From: Nonomuraea gerenzanensis
GTDB lineage: Bacteria > Actinomycetota > Actinomycetes > Streptosporangiales > Streptosporangiaceae
DNA: 64,000 nucleotides
Assembly: GCF_020215645.1 (NCBI RefSeq)
Contig: NZ_CP084058.1
Location: forward strand, 6,758,001 to 6,822,000
Direction: 5' to 3'
Part shown: positions 17,188 through 25,779 of the stretch, piece after piece
How positions within the stretch are numbered: the stretch's first letter is position 1
Layout: each line of letters starts with the position of its first letter
Made by a program: the position numbers and the translations under genes
Notes under the pieces: generated by a model
What the model saw: only the letters and a program-made list of their open reading frames with translations
What the model was told of the DNA's origin: nothing
Database searches by the model: none

Positions 17188-18036
17188 ATGACTCAGACCG
17201 CGCACCGCTCGTACAACGGCCAGGAAGAAAGGACCACGCAGACAAAGGAAGCCATCAGGCAGGTCTACGAGTTCATCTCCGCCGAGTACGACGACCGCAT
17301 TCCCGGACTCACCGCCGCCGACCGCCGCTTCATCGACACCGAGCTGGACTTCATCCTCGGCCGCGTCGGGCCCGAGGACACCGTGCTCGACCTCGGGTGC
17401 GGCACCGGGCGGCTCACCATCCCGCTGTCGGGGCTGGCGCGGGACGTCGTGGGGCTGGACATCTGCGACGGGATGTTGTCCGTCGCGCGGCGCAAGGCGG
17501 CGGAGGAGGGGGCGCGCATCCGGTTCGACCAGGGCGACATGTGCGACCTGCCGTACGCCGACGGCAGCTTCGACGTCGTCACCAGCACGCTGGCGCTCAT
17601 GCACATCCCGCCCGAGGCGCGGCAGACCGCGTTCGCGGAGATCGCCCGGGTGCTGCGGCCCGGCGGACGCGTCCTGACCGGGGTGAAGAACGCCGCGTTC
17701 GAGCAGCTCACCCGGGCGGACCGGTTCGCGACCGTGGACATCACCGACGTCGACAACAAGACCCTGGTGTTCACCGGCACCCGCGACGGCGAGGAGCGGG
17801 TGACGCCCTGGTTCAGCTTCTCCCCCGAGGAGCTGGAGGAGCTGTTCTCCGACGCCGGGCTGCGGCCCGCCAGGCTGCGCGGGAACTGCCTGGTCGCGGC
17901 GTGGGTGGCCGACCAGATCCTGGCCGACCCCGGCATCTACTCGATCGTCGAGCGGCTCGAGACGGCGTTGAACGAGACTCCTCCGTTCAGCCGGTTCGGG
18001 TACTACATCCTGGCCGAGGCGGTGAAGCCCGCCTGA
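17188..18036 (+). CDS. Class I SAM-dependent methyltransferase
   Basis: A 282-residue methyltransferase. Motif I is VLDLGCGTGRLTIPL (about residues 66-80), then VVGLDICDGML, GDMCDLPYADGSFDVVTSTLALMH and RVLRPGGRVLTGVKNA. The ATG has an AGGAGAGAACAGC ribosome-binding site. The substrate is unknown. It is convergent with the arginine-linked operon at 18111-22397 and shares its terminator; membership of that cluster is inferred from position only. Confidence 0.88.
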   Translation: MTQTAHRSYNGQEERTTQTKEAIRQVYEFISAEYDDRIPGLTAADRRFIDTELDFILGRVGPEDTVLDLGCGTGRLTIPLSGLARDVVGLDICDGMLSVARRKAAEEGARIRFDQGDMCDLPYADGSFDVVTSTLALMHIPPEARQTAFAEIARVLRPGGRVLTGVKNAAFEQLTRADRFATVDITDVDNKTLVFTGTRDGEERVTPWFSFSPEELEELFSDAGLRPARLRGNCLVAAWVADQILADPGIYSIVERLETALNETPPFSRFGYYILAEAVKPA

Positions 18037-18063
18037 GGGGCGGACGGTCGCAGTCGCGGATGA

Positions 18064-18090
18064 CCGGGAGGACGGTGACCGTCCTCCCGG
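18064..18090. terminator. Bidirectional hairpin terminator
   Basis: A 12-bp stem, CCGGGAGGACGG with its complement, and a 3-nt loop lie between the convergent methyltransferase and MFS genes, so they end both transcripts. Confidence 0.8.
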
Positions 18091-18110
18091 TTCCCGTTGC
18101 GTACAGGCGG

Positions 18111-19355
18111 TCAGGCGGAGGTGGGTTCCTGTACCGGCGGCGTGCCGGAGTCCTGCCGGAACGGCGCGCGCAGCCACGGGAAGGCCGCCGCCCCCAGCGC
18201 CGAGGCCGCCAGGGCCACCACGGCGAGCAGCCCGAAGCTGCCCGCGCCCAGCACCTGGTAGGCGGCCGTGGCCAAGAGCGGCCCGGCGACCCAGCCGAGG
18301 TCGGAGACCAGCCCGAACCAGCCGAACGCCCATCCCTGACGCCCCTCCCCGAGCCGGCCGATGACCGCCCGCATGTTGACGTAGACCAGCGGCTGCACGG
18401 CCATGAGCGCGACGAAGGCCGCGGTGAACACCCCGTACGAGCCGGTCACCCAGGCCAGCGCCAGGGCCGCCGCCTGCACGGCGAAGACCGCGGCGGCCAG
18501 CGGGAAGCCGCGTGACAGGTGCACGACCCTGCCGCCCACCCAGGAGAGGGCGGCGAAGACGGCCAGGCCGAGGAAGAAGCTGAGCGAGACCGCCCGCTCC
18601 CCCGCGCCCAGCGGCCCGGTGCCGTGCAGCGGGAACAGCGGCTCCAGCGCGGCGTAGACCGCGTTGTTGGCCAGGTCGAGCACGCCCAGGACGAGGACGA
18701 GCGGGATCAGCGGCAGGCGCGCGAGCCGCTCCGCGCCCTCGGCGGCGGGTGCGGCCGGCCCGCCCGCCGGACTCCTGTCGGGACGCCCGGTGCGGCGGAA
18801 GGCCAGTGCCACCAGGACGGTGGCGAGCACCGTCAGCACCGCGCCGCCCGCGAACGCGGACCGGAAGTCGATCACCCCGGACAGTGCCGCGATGAGCCCG
18901 GGCCCCACCGTCATCCCGGCCACCGCCGCCGTCCCGAACCAGCCCAGCGTGCGGTCCGAGCCGTGGCCCGACTCGTTCCCGAGCTGGGCGGTGAGCCGGT
19001 AGAGGGCGGGCATGGCCAGCCCTTCGCCGATCCCCCAGACGAACCGGCAGGCCACCACCTGGGCGGACGTGGTGGCCACGGCCAGCGCGGCGGTGGCCAG
19101 GGCGGTGATGGCCAGCCCCACGATCGCGATGGTCCGGCCGCCGATCCGGTCGACGAGCCAGCCGCCGAGGGGCTGGCTGAGCGCCTTGGTCGCGGCGAAG
19201 CCCGCGAACGCCACGCCGATGAGCACCGCGCTCATCTGGAACACCGAGTTGAGCGTGGGGACGAACGGGATGAGCACGGTGTAGGCCACGTTCGCCACGC
19301 CGACGGCGCCGAGCAGCGCCACCAGCCGTAACCGCACGCCGGCCCGGCCGCTCAT
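18111..19355 (-). CDS. MFS transporter
   Basis: A 414-residue 12-helix major facilitator protein. It has the family A-like motif GGWLVDRIGGRTIAIVG after helix 2 and a second half starting near RLPLIPLVLVLGVLDLANNAV. The ATG overlaps the stop of the preceding transferase gene (ATGA), so it is the last gene of the leftward operon with arginine deiminase, YqcI/YcgG protein and transferase. Its likely job is export of the operon product. Confidence 0.88.
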   Translation of the reverse strand: MSGRAGVRLRLVALLGAVGVANVAYTVLIPFVPTLNSVFQMSAVLIGVAFAGFAATKALSQPLGGWLVDRIGGRTIAIVGLAITALATAALAVATTSAQVVACRFVWGIGEGLAMPALYRLTAQLGNESGHGSDRTLGWFGTAAVAGMTVGPGLIAALSGVIDFRSAFAGGAVLTVLATVLVALAFRRTGRPDRSPAGGPAAPAAEGAERLARLPLIPLVLVLGVLDLANNAVYAALEPLFPLHGTGPLGAGERAVSLSFFLGLAVFAALSWVGGRVVHLSRGFPLAAAVFAVQAAALALAWVTGSYGVFTAAFVALMAVQPLVYVNMRAVIGRLGEGRQGWAFGWFGLVSDLGWVAGPLLATAAYQVLGAGSFGLLAVVALAASALGAAAFPWLRAPFRQDSGTPPVQEPTSA

Positions 19356-20389
19356 CCGGGTCTGCCCAGGAAGTCGGCGATGCGGCGGTGCATCTCCGCC
19401 AGGCGCCCGGCGTAGTGCGCCGTGCGGCCGGGGGCGAGCACGTACACGGGGCTCCACAGATCGACGGCGTGGAAGCCCAGGCGCTGCTTGAACTCCAGGT
19501 TGCCGCGCCCGAAGTCGACCCACCGGCAGCCACGGGCGGCGGCCGCCGCGATGGCCTCGTAGATCAGGAAGTAGTACGGGTAGTGGGTCTTGAGCAGGGC
19601 GTAGTCGATGCCGGCGGCCCACAGGACCAGGCAGCCGTCCCGTTCGAAGGACAGCAGCCCGGCGGCCGGCCGGCCGTCGAGGTCCGCGCTGAGCACCCTG
19701 CTGCCCGGCACCTCCAGCAGCGCCCGCAGCGCCGCCTCGCTGTAGAGCGGCGGGGTGCCGTGCCGCTCGGCCGACTGCCGGGTGAGCCGGGCGAAGGCGG
19801 GCAGCACCTGGCCGGCCTCGGTGACGTCGCGGTCGTGGTAGGTCAGCCCCGCCTCGGCGCCGCGCCGGTGGTAGCGCCGCAGCCGGCCCCGGTGGGCGGT
19901 GGCCAGCCGTTCGAGGTAGCCGTCCATGCCGTCCGTCAGTCGGAGGCGGCACGTGGCGTCGAGCCGGACGAGGGCGTCCGCGGGCGGCAGCGCCTCCAGT
20001 GCCGGGCCGGGCTCCAGGTTGGTGACGACCAGCGCCTCGGCGCCCCACTCCCCGGCCGTGTCCAGGGCCGCGGCCACCGTTCCCGACGCCTCGGGCGCGG
20101 GCGCCTGGTTGAGCGGGTTGGCGACGGCGTACACGGTGGACAGGTAGGCCACCGGCCCGTCCCACACGGGCGGCAGGCCGGCGTCGCCCTCGTACCCGCG
20201 CCACAGCGGCGAGTGCGTGACGAGCTGCAGCGTGACCGGCACCCCGCCGGCGCGCATCCGGACGTGGCCCGGCGGCGGGCCCGGCGGCTCCATCCGGCCG
20301 GCCAGCCAGGCGTCCTGCCAGCTCTCGGACGCGAAGACGCGCCCGCAGACCGTGCCGAGGTCCATGGCCGGTTCCGTGATCGTGTTCAC
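19352..20389 (-). CDS. FemAB/BioF2-like GNAT acyl- or aminoacyltransferase
   Basis: A 345-residue protein with the double-GNAT look of FemAB/CelD (BioF2-like) proteins: YLERLATAHRGRLRRYHRRG, FARLTRQSAERHG, DGRPAAGLLSFERDGCLVLWAAG and YEAIAAAAARGCRWVDFGRGNLEFKQRLGF near the end, the last being the most typical stretch. Family members transfer acyl or aminoacyl groups, some from aminoacyl-tRNA. The GTG start overlaps the YqcI/YcgG stop (GTGA). In this operon it may join an amino acid to an N-oxidised arginine derivative; that is inference. Confidence 0.75.
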   Translation of the reverse strand: MNTITEPAMDLGTVCGRVFASESWQDAWLAGRMEPPGPPPGHVRMRAGGVPVTLQLVTHSPLWRGYEGDAGLPPVWDGPVAYLSTVYAVANPLNQAPAPEASGTVAAALDTAGEWGAEALVVTNLEPGPALEALPPADALVRLDATCRLRLTDGMDGYLERLATAHRGRLRRYHRRGAEAGLTYHDRDVTEAGQVLPAFARLTRQSAERHGTPPLYSEAALRALLEVPGSRVLSADLDGRPAAGLLSFERDGCLVLWAAGIDYALLKTHYPYYFLIYEAIAAAAARGCRWVDFGRGNLEFKQRLGFHAVDLWSPVYVLAPGRTAHYAGRLAEMHRRIADFLGRPG

Positions 20390-21138
20390 GACGGCCCCCT
20401 GTCCGGGTGCAGCGGGCAGCGGTCGGCGAGGGGGACGTTGACGTCCGGCAGCACGTACTGCTTCCATTCGCGCATCTCGGTGTCGCCGTAGGCGAGCTGG
20501 ACCAGCTGCGGGTGCGGGGGGACGTCGTCCCAGCGCCGCACGCGGTCGTAGATCCGCTGCCGGATGCGCTCGCCGCCGGGGTCGTCGCGGTTGGTCCCGA
20601 AGAACACCCTTCTGGGCTGGAAGCACATGAGGAAGTGGTCGCCCATGCGCCGGCTGCGGCGCCGGCGGTAGGCGGGGATGCAGGGGAAGACGAACATGGG
20701 GTCGCCGGCGAAGCAGAACTCCCACTCGGGATGGTCGGGGTCGCTGGGGATGTCGGCGGGCCACGGCTCGGGGTCCTGCGTGCGCAGCCGGCGCAGGGTC
20801 TCCCAGAAGCGCCGCTCGTGGGCGGCGAAGTCGCCCGCCCCGGTGTCGGGGAAGAACGCGATGAGCAGGTGGCGGCGGCGCGGGTGGGCGCGGGAGAGCG
20901 CGATGAAGTCGGCCAGGGTCGCCGCCAGCACGCCGAGATCCTGCTCCCCGGCCACCCACGTGTAGCGGATGTGTCCCTGCGCCTCGGCGGTGGTGCCGAA
21001 GTAGCAGGGGAAGTCCGGGTCGCTGATCACGGCGCGGTATTCCTCGTACGCCTCCGTCACCCAGTCCTGGCAGGCGCCGCTCGTCAGGTCCTCCCTGGTG
21101 AGCAGGCGTGAGCGGTGTTCGGCAAGGGTTCGGCCCAT
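20386..21138 (-). CDS. YqcI/YcgG-family protein, candidate heme-dependent guanidine N-hydroxylase
   Basis: A 250-residue YqcI/YcgG-family protein with the family blocks DPDFPCYFGTTAEAQGHIRYTW, HLLIAFFPDT, EWEFCFAGDPMFVFPCIPAY, MGDHFLMCFQPRRVFFGTN and YGDTEMREWKQYVLPD. From memory, members in natural-product pathways (DcsA of cycloserine, AglA of argolaphos, GntA of guanitoxin) N-hydroxylate the guanidine of arginine-like substrates using heme. Lying 14 bp behind an arginine deiminase gene, it is likely to act on arginine. The RBS is AAGGAG. The membrane-free sequence suggests a cytosolic enzyme. Confidence 0.8.
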   Translation of the reverse strand: MGRTLAEHRSRLLTREDLTSGACQDWVTEAYEEYRAVISDPDFPCYFGTTAEAQGHIRYTWVAGEQDLGVLAATLADFIALSRAHPRRRHLLIAFFPDTGAGDFAAHERRFWETLRRLRTQDPEPWPADIPSDPDHPEWEFCFAGDPMFVFPCIPAYRRRRSRRMGDHFLMCFQPRRVFFGTNRDDPGGERIRQRIYDRVRRWDDVPPHPQLVQLAYGDTEMREWKQYVLPDVNVPLADRCPLHPDRGPS

Positions 21139-21152
21139 GGCAGGCTCCTTCG

Positions 21153-22397
21153 TCAGGCGGGCTCGCGGATGAGGGGGCAGGACAGGCAGCGGGGGCCGCC
21201 ACGGCCCCGGCCCAGCTCCGCCCCTGGCACGGTGACGACCTCGATCCCGTGGCCGGCGAGCAGCTCGTTGCTGCGCTCGTTGCGCTCGTAGCTGATCACG
21301 ACGCCGGGGGCGAGCGTCAGGACGTTGTTGCCGTCGTCCCACTGCTCGCGCTCGGCGGCCGGGGCGTCGGCGGGCAGGCTGATGAACTCCAGGGCGGGCC
21401 GCTCCAGCGTGGCGGCCAGGACGTCGCGCAGCGGCCCTTCCTGGGCCGGCTCCAGCTCCTGGCCGCGCAGCCGCAGGCGATGGCCGGTCAGGCGGCCGGC
21501 CAGGTGGCTGAAGACGAGGAACCGGTCGGCGTCGACCATCGTGAGCACGGTGTCCAGGTGCATGGTGGCGCGCTCGCGCGGCAGCGGGCAGACCACCACG
21601 TCGCGGGCCGTCCCGTCCCGCAGCAGCCGCTCGGCCAGGGCGGCCACGTCGGCGAAGCCGCTGCGCTCGCTGACGCCGATGAGCACGGTCCCGTTCCCCG
21701 GCACCAGGATGTCGCCGCCCTCCACGCCGTAGCGCAGGGGCCAGGCGGCCCAGCCGTCCACCTGGGAGAGGCTGTGCAGGCCCGCGTACGCCAGGGAGAG
21801 CACGCGCCGCTCCCCCTGCCGGGCGGGCCTGCGCAGGCGGGTCAGGCACAGCCGGTCGTGGATCCAGGCCGAGGAGTCGCGGACGAAGGCGAGGTTCGGC
21901 AGCGGCGGGACGAGGAAGTCGGGCCCGGCGATGCGGCGCAGCCAGCCGGGGGCGTCCGGCAGCTCGGCGGGCAGCACGCCCGCGATCAGCACCTCGGCGA
22001 GATCGGCCGCCCGCAGCCCGGACAGCCAGTCCCGCAGCGCCCTGTCGGTGCGGTGCTCACCGGTCGCGGCCAGCGACTCCACCACGCACTCGCGGCCCTC
22101 CCCGGTCAGGGCGGGCACGAGCAGGTCGGTGAGGTAGACCACGTCCACGCCGTGCTCCCGCAGCCGGGCGGTGAACACGTCGTGCTCCAGCCCAGCCCCC
22201 GTCGGCCAGGGCACCTCGTCGTAGAGCAGCTCGCGGCAGTTGCCCGGCGTCAGGCGCGCCAGCTCGCGGCCCGGGCGGTGCACCAGCACCTGGCGGAGCC
22301 GTCCGATCTCCGACCCCACGTGGGGCCGGCGGTGATAGCGGACGCCAGGGATTCGCCCGGTGTCCGGCTGGGTGGGGTGCGCCCGGTGAAGGCTCAT
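21153..22397 (-). CDS. Arginine deiminase
   Basis: A 414-residue full-length arginine deiminase of the guanidine-modifying superfamily. The catalytic and binding motifs are all visible: FVRD ending at Asp174, EGGD at 226-229, MHLDT with His280/Asp282, [21 protein letters not shown], and the nucleophile Cys near 404 in [11 protein letters not shown]. The normal reaction is arginine to citrulline plus ammonia. There is no arcB or arcC nearby; instead it heads an operon with an N-hydroxylase-like protein, transferase and exporter, pointing to specialised metabolism. A candidate MarR operator lies 31 bp upstream. Confidence 0.9.
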   Translation of the reverse strand: MSLHRAHPTQPDTGRIPGVRYHRRPHVGSEIGRLRQVLVHRPGRELARLTPGNCRELLYDEVPWPTGAGLEHDVFTARLREHGVDVVYLTDLLVPALTGEGRECVVESLAATGEHRTDRALRDWLSGLRAADLAEVLIAGVLPAELPDAPGWLRRIAGPDFLVPPLPNLAFVRDSSAWIHDRLCLTRLRRPARQGERRVLSLAYAGLHSLSQVDGWAAWPLRYGVEGGDILVPGNGTVLIGVSERSGFADVAALAERLLRDGTARDVVVCPLPRERATMHLDTVLTMVDADRFLVFSHLAGRLTGHRLRLRGQELEPAQEGPLRDVLAATLERPALEFISLPADAPAAEREQWDDGNNVLTLAPGVVISYERNERSNELLAGHGIEVVTVPGAELGRGRGGPRCLSCPLIREPA

Positions 22398-22427
22398 GGC
22401 AGCTCCAGATGCGCCGGCGGTGCAAGA

Positions 22428-22446
22428 TGCTTGCGTGCGTCAAGCA
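22428..22446. promoter_or_regulatory. Candidate MarR operator
   Basis: TGCTTG-CGTGCGT-CAAGCA is a perfect 6-bp inverted repeat with a 7-nt spacer, 31 bp before the arginine deiminase start and within the intergenic region shared with the marR gene. A CTTG...CAAG core is common among MarR sites; assignment is inference. Confidence 0.55.
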
Positions 22447-22533
22447 CATATACCGCCGAATCCGGGCCATTAACGTCGCTCCGCGATCGACGCGGACTTG
22501 GTCGCTGTCTGACCAGGTCGTTAGACTCGCACA

Positions 22534-23067
22534 GTGAGCCTGGAGCGAGCGGTCAACCTTTACGGGGCCTGCGCACTGGTGGCCGACGACGCCGTCCGCC
22601 GCGCCTGGCAGACCGCGCTGCCCGGCAAGTCGGAGTCGCTGGCGGCGGGGCTCGTCGCGCTCGCCACGTTCGGCGACCTGTTCGTCGACGAGCTGAGCAG
22701 GGCGCTGTTCCTCACCCACTCGGGCACCACGCGGCTGGTCAACCGCCTGCAGGAAGCGGGCTGGGCGACCCGGCACGCCGGCGACGACGAGAGCGACCGG
22801 CGCCGGGTCCTGGTGTCGCTCACGCCCGAGGGGCGGCAGGTGGTCGGCGACGTGCTCGACGCCCGGCGGGAGGCGCTCGCCGCGCTGCTGGAGCCGCTCA
22901 GCGCGCTTCAGCGCGAGCAGCTGTCCGGCATCCTGGAAACGATCCTGCACGTCCACGGCAGCGACGGGCGCAGCCTGCGCACCACCTGCCGGCTGTGCGA
23001 CCACCGGGTGTGCGTGCCGTGCCCGACGCTGGAGGCCCACCGCGCGGCCACCGCACAGGAGACCTGA
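22534..23067 (+). CDS. MarR-family regulator with Cys-rich C-terminus
   Basis: A 177-residue winged-helix MarR regulator: LAAGLVALATFGDLFVDELSRAL, THSGTTRLVNRLQEAGWATRH, and the wing DDESDRRRVLVSLTPEGRQ. The tail holds four Cys (152, 155, 160, 163) in TTCRLCDHRVCVPCPTLEAH, a pattern able to bind a metal or respond to thiol oxidation. The GTG start has a TTAGAC -10-like hexamer 7-12 nt upstream, suggesting a leaderless transcript. It is divergent from the arginine operon and probably its regulator. Confidence 0.88.
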   Translation: MSLERAVNLYGACALVADDAVRRAWQTALPGKSESLAAGLVALATFGDLFVDELSRALFLTHSGTTRLVNRLQEAGWATRHAGDDESDRRRVLVSLTPEGRQVVGDVLDARREALAALLEPLSALQREQLSGILETILHVHGSDGRSLRTTCRLCDHRVCVPCPTLEAHRAATAQET

Positions 23068-23110
23068 CCGGTCAGTGGCTCACCGCCCGGTCAGCGGGCG
23101 GGAGACCCGC

Positions 23111-23722
23111 TCACCGCTCGGTCAGCGCCAGCTTGGCCCCGAGTGCCACGAAGGCGGCGCCGAAGCCACGCCGCATCCAGGTCAGCACCTTGGGCCGGGA
23201 GATCACCTGGTTCCTGACGGCGGCGGCGCACAGCCCGTACCCGGCGAAGACCACGAACGTCAGCAGCATGAACACGCCGCCCAGCTCCAGCATGCGGGGC
23301 ACCGCCGCCGGCTCCCCCGCGCTGACGAACTGCGGCAGGAACGCGAAGAAGAAGATCGACAGCTTGGGGTTGAGCAGGTTGACCAGCACGCCGTCGCCGA
23401 TCACGCGCGGCGCGGAGCGCGGCTCCGCCTCTCCCTCGACATTCAGCGCGCCACGCTCGCGCAGGGTGTTCCAGGCCATGTAGAGCAGGTACGCGACGCC
23501 CGCGTACTTGATGACCTGGAAGGCGACGGCGCTGGCGTGCAGGAGCGCGGCCAGGCCGGTGACGGCGGCCGCCAGGTGCGGGACGATGCCGAGCGTGCAG
23601 CCGAACGCGGCCACGACCCCGGCCCGGCCGCCGCGGGTGAGCCCGGCGGCGAGCGTGTAGAGCACGCCCGTGCCGGGGGTGACGACGATGACGAGCGAGG
23701 TCAGCAGGAACTCGATGCTCAC
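23111..23722 (-). CDS. LysE/RhtB-family amino acid exporter
   Basis: A 203-residue, six-helix LysE-type exporter: LLTSLVIVVTPGTGVLYTLAAGL, GGRAGVVAAFGCTLGI, and the diagnostic GVLVNLLNPKLSIFFFAFLPQF. The GTG start at 23722 was chosen for the downstream fold. Its GGGAGG ribosome-binding site lies in the 3' arm of a strong 10-bp hairpin. Export of an amino acid or derivative is likely; whether it serves the nearby arginine cluster is unknown. Confidence 0.88.
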   Translation of the reverse strand: MSIEFLLTSLVIVVTPGTGVLYTLAAGLTRGGRAGVVAAFGCTLGIVPHLAAAVTGLAALLHASAVAFQVIKYAGVAYLLYMAWNTLRERGALNVEGEAEPRSAPRVIGDGVLVNLLNPKLSIFFFAFLPQFVSAGEPAAVPRMLELGGVFMLLTFVVFAGYGLCAAAVRNQVISRPKVLTWMRRGFGAAFVALGAKLALTER

Positions 23723-23733
23723 GGTGGGCAGCC

Positions 23734-23760
23734 CTCCCGGGGGTTGATGTCCCCCGGGAG
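23734..23760 (-). promoter_or_regulatory. Hairpin covering the lysE ribosome-binding site
   Basis: A perfect 10-bp stem (CTCCCGGGGG with CCCCCGGGAG) and a 7-nt loop. On the minus strand its 3' arm contains the GGGAG upstream of the GTG at 23722. It also lies 40 bp after the Rsm22-like gene, so it may be that gene's terminator, a translation switch, or both. Confidence 0.6.
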
Positions 23761-23799
23761 CCAACCACCCTCCGCCTTCTATGTCAATACGGATTGGTT

Positions 23800-24777
23800 T
23801 TAGTCGGCGGGCGGCCAGGCGTCGCCCCACTCCACGTCGCGGGCCTGGCGGTAGAGCTCGCCCTGCCGCTTGGAGACGATCACGTCGCGCAGGCCGCCTC
23901 CCTCCGTGCACAGCCGCAGGGAGACCACGCCCTTGCGTTTCTGCGGGTGCCGCAGGACGCGGGCGGCGGGACGCGGCCAGGCGCCGGCGACGGCGGCCAC
24001 GTAGGAGAACTTCTCGTCCTCGAAGCTGAGCGTGCCCGCCTTGATACGGCGGTGCAGGGACGTCCTGGGCAGGCGGACGGAGAAGTGACACCAGTCGCGC
24101 CCCGGCTGGATCGGGCAGGCGCCGTCGTGCGGGCAGGGGGCGACGATCGTGCGGCCCTGGGCGGCGAGCACCTCGCGGGCGGCGGCGACGGTGGCGTGCC
24201 CCGCCGGGGTTCCCGGCTCGATGACGATCACCATGGTGGCCGCCTCGGCCAGCCACTTGACGACGCCGGGGCGGTCGGCCTCGGGCAGCTCGCCGAGGGC
24301 GTACGACATGGTCACCAGGTCGGCGGCGGGGCGGTCGAGGCTCGCGGCGACGGACGCCTGCCGCCACGTCGTCCCGCGCAGCGGCGCCGGGCCACCGCGG
24401 GCCAGGCGGCGGCCCAGGTCGATGATGTGCGCGTCGTGCTCGACGACGGTGATCCGCTCGATGGACGGCCAGATCCCGGCGGCGGCCCAGATCGCCGCCC
24501 CGGTCCCGCCTCCGGCGTCGAGGTGGCTGCGTGGCTCGAACCCGGGGGTCAGGGCCGCCGCCCGGCGCATGGCGGTGGCGGCGGCGGCGTACGTGGCGGG
24601 CATGCGGTAGGCGGCGTACGCGGCGATGTCGGCGCGGGAGCGCAGGTGGTTGCCGCCGGTGGAGACGCCGGCAATGCGGTAGCGCTCGGTGAGCCGGGTC
24701 ACCGAATCCGACAGCTCCTGCGGGGTGAAGCGGGTCAGTGCCTGGTCGAGGGCGGTTCTGAGGTCATCGGGAAGCAT
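23800..24777 (-). CDS. Rsm22-type rRNA methyltransferase-like protein
   Basis: A 325-residue protein of the small-subunit Rsm22 family. The SAM motif is HLDAGGGTGAAIWAA; then VTMSYALGELPEADRPGVVKWL, IVIEPGTPAGH and the Cys cluster APCPHDGACPIQPGRDWCHF typical of the family (three or four Cys, possible metal or Fe-S site), ending with RKGVVSLRLCTEGG. Eukaryotic homologues act in mitochondrial ribosome assembly; the bacterial role is not settled. The ATG at 24777 follows AGGACAACCCCGCC. Confidence 0.85.
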   Translation of the reverse strand: MLPDDLRTALDQALTRFTPQELSDSVTRLTERYRIAGVSTGGNHLRSRADIAAYAAYRMPATYAAAATAMRRAAALTPGFEPRSHLDAGGGTGAAIWAAAGIWPSIERITVVEHDAHIIDLGRRLARGGPAPLRGTTWRQASVAASLDRPAADLVTMSYALGELPEADRPGVVKWLAEAATMVIVIEPGTPAGHATVAAAREVLAAQGRTIVAPCPHDGACPIQPGRDWCHFSVRLPRTSLHRRIKAGTLSFEDEKFSYVAAVAGAWPRPAARVLRHPQKRKGVVSLRLCTEGGGLRDVIVSKRQGELYRQARDVEWGDAWPPAD

Positions 24778-25131
24778 GGCGGGGTTGTCCTGTGAGTGCG
24801 GGGGAAGACGTGGCTGCGGGCGCGGTGGCGCGCGGGCATGAGGGCACGCGAAGGGGCTCCTCGAAGTCATGGGGAAACGGTCGGTTCTCGCGCGAGCGAC
24901 CGCTTCAGGCGAGGAGAGTTCGCCCGCCGGGCACGGGCCCGGCGGTGACCGGCCGGGGAATGGGCCGGGTCAAGGGGTGAGACGCCCTCGCCGTGAAGCG
25001 GTGGCACTGACCTTGGCGAGGCGCATACGAACCCCCATCGAACGCGTGACGACAACCGTGGACATTATCGGCCATGCGGCGTGGTCGTCGGTATCACTTC
25101 CCCCTTCGGCATGCGCCGCCTTCAGCGTTCG
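24778..25131. other. Intergenic gap, nothing recognised
   Basis: A 354-bp stretch between the Rsm22-like and TetR genes, both leftward. I see no conserved coding frame, RNA gene or strong hairpin; the promoter of the Rsm22-like gene should lie at its left end. Confidence 0.5.
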
Positions 25132-25713
25132 TCACCCTGCAGCCGCCTGGCAGCCCGTGCGGAACAACCTCCAGAACGCCAGCGCCGCCTCCTCGGCGGA
25201 CCCCCCGTCCGCCACCCAGTGCGCGATCACCCCGACCAGCGCCCCGGCCAGGTAAGCGGCATGCATGCCCACCGGTACGTCCTCCCACCCTGGCGGACGC
25301 CGGCCGTCGGCGAAGCGCCGCGCGAGCTCGGCCGTCAGCCGCTCACGCATCCGCGCACCGAAGCGGGCACTGCCATGGGGTCCGAGCATGCGCCGATACA
25401 GCTGCCCGTTCGCGGCAACCTGCTCGAACAGCTCCACCAGCGGCCCGGGCGCCCGGCCGCGCGGGGCGTCGAGCGGACACAGGGCGGCGGCCCTGGCGAC
25501 GGCCGCCACGGTGTCCTCCATGGCGTCGGTGACCAGTGAGTCGACATCGGAATAGTGCAGGTAGACCGTCGCCCGGTTCACCTCGGCCCGTTTGGCCAGC
25601 GCGGACATCGTGATGGTGCCGAGCTCCTGCTGCAGGGCCAGCTCCAGCACGGCCGCCTTCAACCGGGCACGGGTGCGCTGGGCGCGCGGATCGTCCGAGT
25701 TCACGCCCTCCAC
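25132..25713 (-). CDS. TetR-family regulator
   Basis: A 193-residue TetR/AcrR regulator: RTRARLKAAVLELALQQELGTITM, then VNRATVYLHYSDVDSLVTDAM as the HTH. The C-terminal domain resembles the TetR_C_33-like group (AAYLAGALVGVIAHWVADGG). The GTG at 25713 or the GTG at 25704 can be the start. It is divergent from a DsbA-like gene and both promoters sit in one palindrome. Confidence 0.88.
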   Translation of the reverse strand: MEGVNSDDPRAQRTRARLKAAVLELALQQELGTITMSALAKRAEVNRATVYLHYSDVDSLVTDAMEDTVAAVARAAALCPLDAPRGRAPGPLVELFEQVAANGQLYRRMLGPHGSARFGARMRERLTAELARRFADGRRPPGWEDVPVGMHAAYLAGALVGVIAHWVADGGSAEEAALAFWRLFRTGCQAAAG

Positions 25714-25731
25714 TCTACGACATACATCGCT

Positions 25732-25769
25732 TATGCGACATGTGTTGACTATTCAACATTTGTCGCATA
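25732..25769. promoter_or_regulatory. 38-bp palindrome with overlapping divergent promoters
   Basis: Outer arms TATGCGACA (25732-25740) and TGTCGCATA (25761-25769) are perfect complements, as are inner arms GTTGA (25744-25748) and TCAAC (25753-25757); all share one centre, with three mismatched pairs in 19. Rightward, TTGACT at 25745 and TATCTT at 25768 are spaced 17 nt and place +1 at the ATG of the DsbA-like gene. Leftward, TTGAAT and TAAGCG are likewise spaced 17 nt toward the tetR gene. Confidence 0.8.
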
Positions 25770-25779
25770 TCTTGACGGC

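Noticed and set aside
16895..17191. 98-codon forward frame before the methyltransferase
   Set aside because: No conserved pattern; it overlaps the methyltransferase RBS and start, and composition looks non-coding.
21153..22397. Energy-yielding arginine deiminase (arc) pathway
   Set aside because: No ornithine carbamoyltransferase or carbamate kinase is nearby; the operon partners are N-oxidation, transfer and export proteins.
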